Shown: piece by piece, positions 43,915 to 55,525 of the stretch | Layout: every line of letters begins with the position of its first letter | Numbering within the stretch: position 1 is the first letter of the stretch | Source: Biomphalaria glabrata | Taxonomy: Eukaryota; Mollusca; Gastropoda; Planorbidae | Length of the DNA stretch: 64,000 bases | Assembly: GCF_947242115.1 (NCBI RefSeq) | Contig: NC_074719.1 | Coordinates: forward strand, 2,610,283 to 2,674,282 | Direction: 5' to 3' | Made by a program: the position numbers and the translations under genes | The notes under the pieces: model-generated | Database searches by the model: none | Seen by the model: the letters and a program-made list of their open reading frames with translations, nothing else | Told to the model about the DNA's origin: nothing

Positions 43915-44265
43915 AATAATGTACTACCAATGGGTTAGCTAGCAATGTGCGGGTGGTGTGGGCCACATGGGGCATCAAGTGGGGTGCATCAATCTGAGGA
44001 CAAACTTTCTCAGTAAAACTACACATTGTTATAACATAAATAAAAACAATTGGAAATTTGTTATGTCCTATATTCATTCTTAAATTAAATTAAATGTCAG
44101 CTGAAGACCGGCTAGAAACAAATTTCACCAGATTTATTTAAATCTCTGAAGGTATCGCACTTTTACATTTTTTTAAAAGCCTTGCATGATGTTACTTCAT
44201 TGTTCAAAGCACAGGTTATGAACAAGTTTATAATGGTGTTTTTTTCCTTAATTATTAATTAGTAA
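43915..44265. other. Gene-free stretch
   Basis: No reading frame or known repeat seen. Confidence 0.3.
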
Positions 44266-44267
44266 TG

Positions 44268-44430
44268 GTGTAATCTCTTTTGTCGACAAGTGGGAGAGGT
44301 GGTGTCTGGGAGAAGGTTTTTCAACCGCTCAGCAAACACAACCCTGCTCAAGTCGGGATTCAAACTCAAGCCCCTTTGTAAGGTGTCCAAGCCAAAACTA
44401 TGCGGTTGTAGCCTCTCAGCCACACATGAC
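44268..44430 (-). mobile_element. tRNA-like SINE (family C)
   Basis: The reverse complement begins CATGTGTGGCTGAGAGGCTA and has GCTTGAGTTTGAATCCCGAC, clear A and B boxes. Confidence 0.7.
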
Positions 44431-44434
44431 TTGC

Positions 44435-46385
44435 TGGGAGGGAACTTGAAGTTTGTCTGTGACTAGGCAACAATAATGACAGCAAGACTCTAGATTTAAT
44501 AAGCAAGAGGGAAAAATGTAGAGAATCTTGGACATCATGCGTTTTCTCTTAAAGCAGAATCTGGCATTCCCTGGGCATCTCGAACGAGTTGAAGAAGAAT
44601 TGGCAATACAAAATTCAAAAAATATCCTGGAGTGAAATTACTATCCAAGAACGATCTATTCCTGTGAGATTGAATACGTTACATGTCCCAACAAATGCAA
44701 AATGAATTTATTGTAATACCAGTGCTCAATAAAACAAGAAATAAAAATCATTCAGAAAGTATAAGAAGCAGATATTTCTCGATTTTTTTTCTCAGTACAC
44801 CTAACATCTAAAATCTGGATAAAAATTTTATGGTACGTTGTCATGCAGAGCCTCAAAGACGTATTGGCCACAAGAAAAAAAAAGATTTTCTATCAACACA
44901 CAAGAAAGAGCTTCTTATGGAAATACCTTCCTTGGACCATATTGTTCATAAAATAATAACCCATAAGAACAATGTCATGATAAATATGATTTAAGTCGCC
45001 TTATTGAATCCTTAGATGGAAATCAATCGCAATGGTTCTCCCAGCAACATGTCAAAAACGAATTTTGTCTTAAGGTAATTGTCGCAGTTTCTCCAGAAGT
45101 CTCCGAACTTCCAAAGAATCTATTGAGCTTTAGAGTTTTATTAAAAAAATGTCAATCCCCAAATATTGCTATCTTGATTTGCATATTTTTTTTTACTGAT
45201 ATGTGATAAGTGTGGCTACATGCAAGCAAAGTTTTTCCAAACATACTTCAATGAAGAAATACAATCAACGATGACAAAAATGACTTTGATAAAATTATCG
45301 ATAGTTTGCCGGCGACAAAGCACTTGTGATTTACTTGTATTATCTTTTTTTTTTTTTTTGTAAAATCGATTCTTTGCGAAATAGCAATGCTTAACTAATG
45401 ACTACACTTTATTTTGAAATTAGAAACTTTTTACTGTTTTAAAACATTTTTTTTTGGAGGGCATCATAAAGAACTGCCACACAGGACAGTAGCTACGCCA
45501 CTGCGTACTACTAGAGTTAACTAGACAGATCTAGAAGATTAAAAAAAAATCTATTAACTTAAAAGACTTAGAATCTAGTTTCTAGATCAATTGTAATCAA
45601 TCAACATCATCATATGATCAGTTTCCTGCTTTGACAAGCACACTTATAGTGACTTTAACTTATACTACTGTCACTAGGTGACTAGTGACACTTACTAAAT
45701 CACAACTTTATTAACTTTATAGATCTATATAATATATATATATATATAATAGAGTCTAGATTCTATATACTACTTTATTTATAATTATTGTTTTTTTCTT
45801 TTATTTAAGACAATCAATGCTGTCACTGGGTCACTTGTGTTGTGACTCTCTCATTGACTCATTGTTGACTGTCAGAGTGAGTGTCATTGCGTCGGTCACG
45901 CTAGGCTGTCAACACTTTAACAATAACACTGTTGTCAACAGATGAACAGTACTAAAAGTAGTAAAAGTAATTAAATTTTATTAAAATTTACCTTTACCTA
46001 GACTAGAGCCTAAACTAGACTAGATTAATAAATCTAGATTAAAGTAGGCCTATTATAAACATCTAGATCTATATTTATACATCAATTCTAAGTACTAGAT
46101 TTAGATCTAGATCTAGATCTATATAATATTATATCTAGATCTCTAGAGTAGTTTCTGTGACCAAGACCAAGTGTTGTGGATCTTCGCGTTAGATATTGTT
46201 TTTATTGAAAGAAATAATATGATTCACTAGAGTGGTCTGCACTTGGTTCATTTTTATTGTCTAACTAAAATAAGTCAATGACTCTAATGCGGCTGTGTCT
46301 CTAAATTCAAAATCGAAAACCACAGTAATAGATCATGTTTAGCATAGTCTATGATGTTTAGCAAAGTTTGCCACAGTTGACGGAC
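44435..46385. other. Gene-free region; CTAGATCT-rich tract at 45500-46160
   Basis: 44500-45480 shows no intact frame. 45500-46160 is dense in TCTAGAT words and contains TATATATATATATATAATAG near 45728, much like the tract upstream of TNNI3K. It may hold the zinc-finger gene promoter; this is inference. Confidence 0.35.
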
Positions 46386-46389
46386 GTGA

Positions 46390-46540
46390 TTGATGGCTGC
46401 CTGGTCATGCGAAATGCACGCTGGATTGTCGTTCGGTCGTCTAGATGTTCCCGGGCTCGTGCTGCATTCACTGAATGCTGCCGTCTGCTGCAGGTCTACT
46501 ATGAAGGAACATCCGAAATATGTAGGCCTACAACAGTTGA
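46390..46540 (+). mobile_element. SINE family A, degraded
   Basis: GATGGCTGCCTGGTCATGCG at the head and GAAGGAACATCCGAAATATG at the tail. Confidence 0.65.
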
Positions 46541-47017
46541 CTAATAAACAAACCTGCTTAATGGCAGCTTTTTTTCATGACAATCATGAGCAGATCTGGG
46601 GATTAGCCTACTGCACACAAGAAAAAAGTGCTAGACCAAAAAGATGATTAAGATTCTATATGACACAAGAAAGAGCTTCGTATTAGGAAATTTATTTATT
46701 TTTGGACCGGACTGTTCAAGCAATAAATCACCCGATTAAAAAAAAAATATGATGTGGCAGATAATATAAAATTGTGTCACCTTCCCAACTATTTATTCGA
46801 AGTCAATCTTTCAGCTGATTTGTCATAGATCTAGTTAGACCTACTTCTGAAGACCAACTAGCAAACGAAGGCTGCTGCGATTGGAAGCATCTTGGTAATA
46901 AACTTCAGCTGCACAAGGTTTCTGTGAATCATGCTAAGTATATGACAACGTGGTTATAGATTTAGATTAGAAAAGAAAAGCTGCATTGGCGTGTAGTCCT
47001 GACAAATATTAGGCCTA

Positions 47018-47208
47018 CACCAGGATGGCTGCCTGTTCGTGCGGTTTGCGCGCTGGAATGTCGTTCAGATTTATCGATGGTCCCGGGTTCAAACCCTGCC
47101 CGCTCCTATCCCCCGTCGTCCTGCGGGAGGTTTGGACTAGGAAGTAATTATCTTCAACTCTGAAGGAACATCCGAAACATGTAAAACATTTTACAAACAA
47201 ACAAACAT
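47018..47208 (+). mobile_element. SINE family A, full length
   Basis: Head ACACCAGGATGGCTGCCTG, B box GGGTTCAAACCCTGCCCGC, then CTGCGGGAGGTTTGGACTAG and an ACAAACAAACAAAC tail. Confidence 0.9.
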
Positions 47209-47209
47209 T

Positions 47210-48080
47210 TCGTGGGAGAATAGAGAAATCGTATGCGCCGATCACAGGTCAATTTTTAGGCTTGGTTGAGATGCTTGCCAAAATCAACCCAACCATGCAA
47301 AAGAATTTAGACGAATGAAGAACGCCGAAGCTCATGAGAATTACCTCGGATATAGGGTTCAAAACGAGCTTATGTGGACCTGATGGGATTAGAAGTAAAA
47401 GGGAAAATTATTGATAAAATCAAATTACTAAATATTTTTGCGTCATCCTTGACTGCACGCCTGGTGGTAGCCAAAAAGAACCGCTGTCTTCTACATTGCG
47501 TTTTATGGACGTATTTAATAGTTACTTTCCGACCCCATCGTGTTTAACAGAAATTATCATAATCTAGCTTGTTAATTTTTTTTTTATGTAAAATATATTC
47601 TGAATCATTAGTGACGCCTTATAAGTTTAATCGTTTACGCAGAACAATTACAATACTGTATGTAATGTACTAAATGTAGTCAAAGGGCCAATTTACCAAC
47701 GTAAGGCAGGCCTGCTATATTTCGTAATAAAAATATTGCCAATATAGTGCTAGAGGCAAAAGAACAGTTAGGCATATCTTATCTTATATAATACAGACGC
47801 CAGTTAGCGTGATATGGTAGCCTACACTATACACTATACCCTTACGGCTCATAGGGCCCCGCATATGACACTCGACTTAGAGTTTCAAGTTTACTTTTAA
47901 GATTTAAAGTTTAATACAGCACAATATTAAAGGGTTCTTATCTTATATATACTATTTATAATTGTTTAAATGTTCCACTTGATCCGAGAATGGGTGTGAG
48001 AGAATCTACGTGTTAAAGTATCTAAAAATACGGCTTTACATATTTATCCGTATATGTAAATTCTGAAGGATTAATTTCCC
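47210..48080. other. Gene-free stretch
   Basis: A short LINE tail (TTATCTTATATAATACAGAC) is at 47776-47800. Nothing else is recognised. Confidence 0.3.
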
Positions 48081-48084
48081 TTGT

Positions 48085-48330
48085 TCGTATCTTATCTTAT
48101 GTTATCTTATCTTATCTTATATAATACAGACGTTACTTCAAAAAAAGAAGATGATTACGTCCTACGCGTCATGCATATTAACCAATGACTTAATATTCTG
48201 CCAAGTCACTGGTTTTCCTGTCTAGTTCAGGCAACCCACTCCATGCTTTAATAGCACGAGGGAAGAAGGAGTATTTGTACAAATTTGTCCTAGCATATGG
48301 GATGAGGAATGGGCCTTTATCTTTGTTATA
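48085..48330 (-). mobile_element. LINE 3' end with ATAAG tail
   Basis: Same family as 16562-16800, here with a longer reversed tail TTATCTTATCTTATCTTATA at 48097. Confidence 0.75.
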
Positions 48331-48761
48331 CAACCAACAATAATAGCATGCCATGATCGCCTACTACCGGTATTACAAAGTCACAGAGGTGGCAAATATG
48401 CACATTCAAATTACTAGGCCTAGTCCATTTTTGTAAAAAGTCTATATAAAAATAATAAGTGCATCACATGGTGTGTCGAAAGTATGTGTATTCAGTTATA
48501 GGCCTATGGACAGGAAATAAAATAGGTCTATATGGAAACATGGGAAGTCCGTCTTACATAGACGTTAATATAGGCTACACATCATTATTATAGTCTGACT
48601 TCGACCTCGTCGTTTTCAGCCTCCCGGATGGAAGAGCGACGTGCTATTGAAATAGCCTACTTATAATAATAGAAGGCTTGTATTATAACTTGGTTCTGTC
48701 GACAAATAAGCGAGATATAAAAAATAAACAACCTTTGTTTTGTATTACACGCAAACACAAA

Positions 48762-48920
48762 AAGGCAGGCGCCCCAAAGGCAGACCACGAGTACGGTGGC
48801 TTGATGACGTAGAGGCAGATCTACAACAGCTCAAAGTCCGGGCATGGACACGTAGAGCACTGGATAAATCAGAATGGAGAGATGTGCTAAAGCAGGTCAG
48901 GACCCTCCATGGGCTGTAGC
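48762..48920 (+). mobile_element. LINE coding end fragment
   Basis: Reads GRPRVRWLDDVEADLQQLKV and RAWTRRALDKSEWRDVLKQV, ending HGL and stop: a non-LTR reverse-transcriptase C terminus. It lies just upstream of the P-element. Confidence 0.7.
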
Positions 48921-50357
48921 GCCAAAGGGATGCATCGGCGCCTTCGACATACAAAACCTTAGCTAGAGCTCTGACCACTGCGCAGCCTATACGTCATCAC
49001 TCGTCAGAGGCCAAGGTTAAGCGCTTAGGCTAATCACGGCTAATGCGTCACTGATGATGCGTGTGTGCTGTGTTGTGTAGATAGAAATGTTTCTTTTGAA
49101 AAACATCTAAATATGCTTTATAATAGTGTTAGACTTTCTACACATTCATTATGGATTAAAACTGCAGATGTACAATGGTGAACAAATGCTGTCTTCCGTT
49201 TTTGTAAAGGAAATTATAATAAAGAGACTAAAGCACACGTTTTTCAATTCCCCAAAGAAAACATGGCTAGCAGCAATACCAAGGAAGAATTACATACCAA
49301 CAGACTAGGCTTACTCAAGAGTAAGTAACTTTTAGATTTTAATTCTTCGAATTAGTAACACGATTTTAAAAATGGTTAGGGCTATGTAAATCTATTTATT
49401 AAACAATTATTCTGTCAATAATTATACTATAATTATGGTATAATTATAGCATATAAATACATTACATATATTATACTATCACTATCATTTAGTCATAGAT
49501 CTAGAGTCTAGACTACTATAGACTAAGCAGTATAAGCAGTTACTAGATCTATATCATCTAGTGGATTTGAGGATCTATTATTTTGTAATTTAACAAACCT
49601 TAACCTTCACTTAGTAAATTATAAATATTACATATATTCACAAATTTACAGTTTGCATTTCTTTTCACATGGCATTAATAGCAAACATTTTTAAACTTTC
49701 AGATCTGTTATAAACATTTCAAAGAAGAAGATGTATTGTGGACAGACTCTATGTTTGATACTAAGTCTGGAAAATTACTAACAGCCCCTCGGAGTAGGCC
49801 AAGGTTGAAGTGATGCAATTCCATCAAAGTTTCCTGGATGCCCCATGCTACTACACAGCGAAGTCAACGACTACAACACGTGAGTGTCAGAGTGTAAAAA
49901 AACAGCACTTAGAGAGTGAAAGAATGGAAAGTGTGTTAAAAGAGAGTGTGAAATCTCAAGAAGAATATGAGAGAAAAAATAAAATAAATGATTTCTGTCA
50001 ATGTAAAGAAAGTGTAAGAAGTATGAATGTTTCTTCATTTCGGAATGTTATTTGTCGAGAGGAGTGTATCATTTTTGTAAATTGTCAAGGTTTGGGACCA
50101 GTTGAGATAATATATTCTATTGTTCTTGGAACATCTCTTGATGTTAAAGTTTTCTTTAAACAAACATAAATATTTTGTATAGGTGATAAGCAACTACCTA
50201 AAAACATCTCCTATATTTATGAAATAACAAATTTGTTAGAACTCATCAAACAATATTCTACCACAAACTACAATACTAACAGTTTAACTATTATTAAAGA
50301 AACACTAAGTACACTCCTCAAAAATGACCATTAAATTAGCTTATTTATTCTTTCATC

Positions 50358-51220
50358 TTGTCCCAAATGGAACTGATAGAAAGTAAAAAAAATAAGTATA
50401 AATATAATTGTGACCTGTTTTTATTTTCTTCATTATTGTTTTTAATATCCCCGCAAGCTTATAAATATGTAAGAAACTCTGGCAATATTATTTTACCTCA
50501 CCCAATCACCATTAAAAGAACTTGTAATTCTTTTAAGATTGGTCCTGAATTAGAGCAGATAGAGGACAATTTTTTATACTACATGAAACAATATGTTAGT
50601 AGTTTAAAAGAGCATGAAAAAACAGTGATTTTAATGTTAGATGAAATACATCTCAAACAATTCATGGACTATAAGGGTGACAATATAGTGGACACTGATC
50701 ATTGTTCAATTAATTTGGCATCTACAGCTCATGTTTTTATGATACAGAGTCTTTTGTCAACTTATAAAGATGTTATTCATATTTTACAAGTAAGTTCAAT
50801 ATCTGCTGAAGAATTGCACAATATAACAAAGAAAATTATTGCTGGCTTAGACAAAATAGGACTAAATGTTATGTGTGTAGTCGCAGATAATAATGCCATC
50901 AATAGAAAGACCATGTCCCTTTTTATGAGCCCTTCTAAATTAAGCATTGTCTACCCACACCCTGTTGATAAGTCACGTCCTTTGTTCTTTGTTATTGACC
51001 CTGTACATATTTTTAAATGTCTAAGAAACAATTGGATAAATTAGAAAGATGAAAATATTTCCTTTGACTTTCCAGATTTTACTGATTCAGCAAAACATTG
51101 TAAAGCTTCTTTTCTCACACTTCGAAAATTGTATGAACCTGAAAGTGGTAAACTTTTAAAATATGGGCATGGTTTGTCAGTAAAGGCTTCATGGCCCAGT
51201 AGTATTGAAAAACAAAATGT
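50358..51220 (+). pseudogene. P-element transposase catalytic core, first part
   Basis: The longest clean stretch of the transposase runs from about 50410 (LFLISPQAYKYVRNSG) past an in-frame stop at 51042 to SWPSSIEKQNV at 51216, where a SINE interrupts it. The frame resumes beyond the insertion with KLVLQVFSEYIIEAL. The relation to human THAP9 and to insect P transposase is by motif order; percentage identity cannot be given. Confidence 0.8.
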
Positions 51221-52018
51221 TTGTAAAATGTTTTACATCAGTGATGCCCAAAATACGGCCCGCGGGCCAAATCCGGCCCGCGACGTGGTTCCATCCGGCC
51301 CGCCGAAATGTCGGCACAACGTATATAAAATCAGCTTACCCCCCCCCCCCCTCCTAAAGAAAAAGTTTTAAAATGTCTCTTTTCCTACGTTAGTGCCCTC
51401 AATTTTTCTCCGATGATTGGTACCATGACTAACATTTGTGCGTTTATGAGACTCTAAATGTAGAATACATCATAAACAAAAAAAAAACAACAAAAAACTT
51501 TAAAGTGTAGCTGTTTTTTTTTTAAAGAAACGCGATTATAAAACAAATTTGACGTCATTGAATAAAAAAAAATTGTTAAACTACGTCTAGAGATTGGAAG
51601 ATTAATGTTAATATTTACCAAAATAAAGCTAGCTACAGTGTTGCTCATATTTTTAGTAAAGAAATGAAGCCGTTTTCTGACGCATGAGATAATTCTATCC
51701 CATTAATGAATGTAAGTGCTAGATCCAGGGGGTTTCTAATCAAATAGTTTCAGGTCAATTTCATTTCGCTTTTGTACCTTTCCTTTATGTGGCCTGCGAC
51801 ACCACTGTCGGAAATTAAAATGGCCCGCAGGTCGATTTATGTTGGGCATCACTGTTTTACATGTTTCGGATGTTCCTTCAGAGTTGAAGATAGTTTACTT
51901 CCTAGTCCAAACCTCCCGCAGGACGAGGGGGGATGGGAGCGGGCAGGGTTTGAACCCTCGACCGTCGATAAATCCGAACGACAGTCCAGCGCACAAACCG
52001 CACGACCAGGCAGCCATC
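51216..52018 (-). mobile_element. SINE family A inside the P-element, itself split by a MITE
   Basis: The tail (TTTGTAAAATGTTTTACAT) is left of the MITE; body and head (ATGTTTCGGATGTTCC to CGACCAGGCAGCCAT) are right of it. The P-element frame continues across the whole insertion. Confidence 0.88.
51239..51854. mobile_element. 616-bp hAT-like MITE in a SINE
   Basis: Ends CAGTGATGCCCAAAAT and TATGTTGGGCATCACTG; flanking TTTTACAT at 51231-51238 and 51855-51862 is a perfect 8-bp duplication of SINE tail sequence. Inner GC-rich arms resemble the 3174-3479 element, so both may share one family. Confidence 0.9.
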
Positions 52019-52900
52019 CATGTTAAGCTAGTTCTGCAAGTTTTTTCAGAATACATTATAGAGGCATTAAAAGAACTTGGGCTAAAGTATAGTTTGTTTC
52101 ATCTCCACGGCACAGCACACTTTTTAGAAATAATTTTACAATGGTGGAAAATAGTAAATGTTAACAATCCATTTGTTGGTCAGAGATGTAAAGATAAGTT
52201 AAAATATCCAATTACTAATGATGTCAATGATGCAAATATTCATTTTTTAACTAATTTTCTGAAATGGCTTGATAATTGGTGTACCTTAAGTCCAATTGTT
52301 GGATGTTTGACAAGAGAAACATTTACTGCCATCTCACATACAACTTATGCTTTACTAGAAATTTCTTCTTATTGTTTTTCTGAGTTAAAACTTAATTATG
52401 TATTGTTAGGTAAATTTCAAACAGACACTTTGGAAGCTAGATTTGGTTTATATAGACAGTTAGCTGGTGCCCAATATAACATTTCCATTAGGCATGTTTT
52501 TGAAATTGAAAAAAAAACTTAGAATGTCAAATGTCCTAAAGAATAAACTGATGAACTGCTTTTTTGATTTTTCTGTTAACTTTTTTGATTCTTCACATGT
52601 AAGCACTAGAGTGCCTAGTCAAACATTAAATAAATATATGGATTTAAACGTAGTTGAAGGTGATTTCAGTTGTTTACAAGCAGACTTACCGATTGTTACT
52701 TATGTTGCTGGTTATTGTGCTCATGTGGTTTTAAAGAAACTGAATGGATGTACTGCATGCAAAGAGTTTTTATTGTTAGAAAAGATTTTGGAACTAGATT
52801 CATCTTTTAAATTTACAATTAACTTGGATAGAGGTGGTCTGAAGCATCCACAGAAAGCTGTTGTTGATTTAGTTTTTTACAATTATTGTGTTCTAAATCA
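52019..52900 (+). pseudogene. P-element transposase, second part
   Basis: The reading frame contains HLHGTAHFLEIILQWW, the GTP-binding/insertion-domain region and TLEARFGLYRQLAG, which bears the third catalytic acidic residue. One frame slip sits at the A-run near 52512. It ends where a second SINE begins at 52903. Confidence 0.8.
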
Positions 52901-52902
52901 AA

Positions 52903-53090
52903 TGGCTGCCTGGTCGTGCGGTTTGCGCGCTGGACTGTCGTTCAAATTTATCGATGGTCAAGGGTTCAAACCCTGCCTGCTCCCATCCCCCGTCGTCCTG
53001 CGGGAGGTTTGGACTAGGAAGTAATTATCTTCAACTCTGAAGGAACATCCGAAACATGTAAAACATTTTACAAACATTTTACAACTCACT
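52903..53090 (+). mobile_element. SINE family A, full length, in the P-element
   Basis: ATGGCTGCCTGGTCGTGCGG to GAAACATGTAAAACATTTTA. It interrupts the transposase frame after NYCVLNQ. Confidence 0.9.
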
Positions 53091-53339
53091 AATGAAAATA
53101 TGTACTCATGTTTTTGAAAGAAGAAAATCAAAGAAATGTAGCTATAGCTGTGAACAAAAGTATATTAGCTAATAATGAGCATTTTTATTTATGCAGTGAC
53201 TCTTTAGAGTGTCATGATAGTCAGACAGTTGTTGACATGATTTTATTTTCATCAACCAATTGTTTATTGAATAATTTTAGCAAGAATAAAAACAACTTAG
53301 TAAAAAAATTCCAACACTATCAGAAAGTTATCTAAATTT

Positions 53340-55520
53340 AAAAAGAAATAAATTATATATATATACATATATATACATGGGATATATGTATTTGTAAAAT
53401 AACTTTATATGAAATCATTGTATTTTTTCAAATGTGTATTGTAAATTATTGAAGTATATTTTTGTGTGTTCATTAAGCTTTTACAATAAAAACTGAACTC
53501 TTTCAAGTGGTAGATTTTGTCTGCAAATAAAATTGCTATATATAACACCACACATTTGTTTTCATGTTTCTTTTGTGATGCTGTTATCATTATTGTAATA
53601 TCTCTACATTACGTTGTACAACAATTTTAAATTCTAATAACATATATAATGTAGGTGTAATACTGTTTATAGTCATAACATACATGACTACATGTTGCTG
53701 TTACAGGCTATACCACTTAGCCTAGCACTAATGTAAACATTCAGCCAGGTGTGTTACAGTTCAGTTTACAACACAAGCAAGGCAGTCTTCAATCACTTAG
53801 TGTGTATATTAAGTAAATACATAAAGTCTAGATATAGTAATTTGTCTACTTTAATAATACGTCTGTTTATAGTTATGAGGACAACAACTACACGTTGGTT
53901 GCGTTACATTTTACAACACTTCGCCTAAGCGCTAATGCTAACACACAGTCAGGCTCTGGTTACGATCAGAAACAATGGTGGCTGACCTACTACGTCACGA
54001 ACCAGTCTTACGGCCTAGGGTCAAGGATGGATGGATGGGTGTATTAAACTATTTTAAGTTATTTCCATACAGTATCTTCAAATGGTATTGTCTTTAAAAA
54101 TAGTGTTTTTAATGTTGTTGTTTTTTTTGTGTTGAATGGTTTATAACTAAAAATCAACAGTGAAAACAAAAATGTGAATGCACTGAAAATTCTGTTTAAT
54201 TTATACATTTTTCAATGATGGACATGTCGGTAAAAAATGATATTTTCTCAAATGTAAACAAATTTACATTCTTTAAGATCAATTAAAAACAGCATTGAAA
54301 CAAATTCATTAAAAATATAATGTTAAACTTGAGCACTGATTTACTTTTTCTATACTTATTTTTGTTAGGAGAGCATCTCCAATATTTTCTATGAGCAGAA
54401 GCGACTCAACTAAAATTACCACATAGCTGCAAGCCCATAGGAGGACAGAGAGGAGAACAAAGCCTTTTACAGAAGGTCAAACTAAAATGAAAGATAACGT
54501 TTAAAACTAGGCTTTAAATTTTATTGATAAAACATGACACCGAAAATACTTCAGTTATTTACTTCTATATATAATACCAATGTTCATGAAGGGATGTAGA
54601 CACATGAACTAATTTTCAGTCATAAAATTGATTTCCAGTATTTACATCAATATCCAATTATAAGTGAGTTAGCGTGTTTAAAATAGAAACAATGAAAGAT
54701 TTAATTAGATTGCTGGACACTTTGCTATTTCAGTAAACAGCATAAGGAATGCCAGACATCACACCTTAGTCCAATGCCTACCCCACGGAGAACATGATCC
54801 CAAACGGGAGGACATTCATTCTACAATTATTCTGGAACGCAGAAACTTTTAAGCAAGAAGGGGAAGTAATTCTAAATTTGACAAAACAAATAAAATATGA
54901 CTATAAATTTTAAAATTAACTATTGCTTGCCATTCCCAGTTGACCAGCAGGAGAGCTCTGGGCTAGAATGTAATTATTTGTAAATCTGAAGGAACATCAA
55001 AAAGCATTTAACAAATACCTAAAAATAAGAATTAAAAAAAAAAGGTAGCATACAGCAATTCATTTGTATAAATATTTGGTGACATTTCAAAACATTTTAT
55101 CTAGATTAATGATCTTATTGGCAATCTACATTGTTTATATTGTAGTAATAAGCTGTTTTGGCTTATAAAAAAAAATTCTTGATGAAAATCAAGTAAGTGC
55201 ATCTGCACTAAAATAAATAAAACTTCAAAAACACTACAGATAAAATACATACTTTGATAACAAGAACATAACAAGTATAGCATTGAATTATTTTCATTGA
55301 GTTTGATATGAAGAATAATCAAGCAATAAATTTAGTCTTTTTTATGATTCAATGGCAGCGCCACAATATAACAAAGAATAAACTAGAGAAATTTCAAAAC
55401 ACTGCCTCTGCCCCAATAGACCTATAATGAAAGAGCCAGTGTCAAATCACAGTCTGTTAAGTTCTCCATAGTATATATGCTATGTCTAGTGGCCTTATGA
55501 ATAGCTCTAACTTCACAGGT
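53340..55520. other. Region between the P-element and EEFSEC
   Basis: Two diverged direct copies of a motif (CACTTAGCCTAGCACTAATG at 53717 and CACTTCGCCTAAGCGCTAATG at 53922) may be subterminal P-element repeats. A SINE family A tail remnant is at 54940-55015. No host gene is seen; the EEFSEC 3' UTR should occupy the part nearest 55525. Confidence 0.35.
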
Positions 55521-55525
55521 AAGTA

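Larger units (their letters stand above)
49175..53335 (+). pseudogene. Decayed P-element (THAP9-like) DNA transposon
   Basis: A THAP zinc-finger exon starts at 49175 (MVNKCCLP, then CKGNYNKETKAHVFQFPKE and WLAAIPRKNYIPTD in other frames) with a stop at 49306. A donor at 49321 and acceptor before 49703 join to ICYKHF, which supplies the last Cys and His of the C2CH finger. A frameshift near 49812 separates RPRLK from DAIPSKFPGCP. The RNase H-like catalytic part follows: LDEIHLKQFMDYKGDNIV near 50637, VVADNN near 50880, DPVHIFKCLRN near 51000, then after an insertion HLHGTAHFLE and TLEARFGLYRQLAGAQYNIS near 52430. These carry the expected acidic D, D and E. A C-terminal part with GYCAHVV and C-x2-C follows to 53335. 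SINEs split it at 51216-52018 and 52903-53090. At least five breaks; inactive. Terminal inverted repeats were not identified with confidence. Confidence 0.88.
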
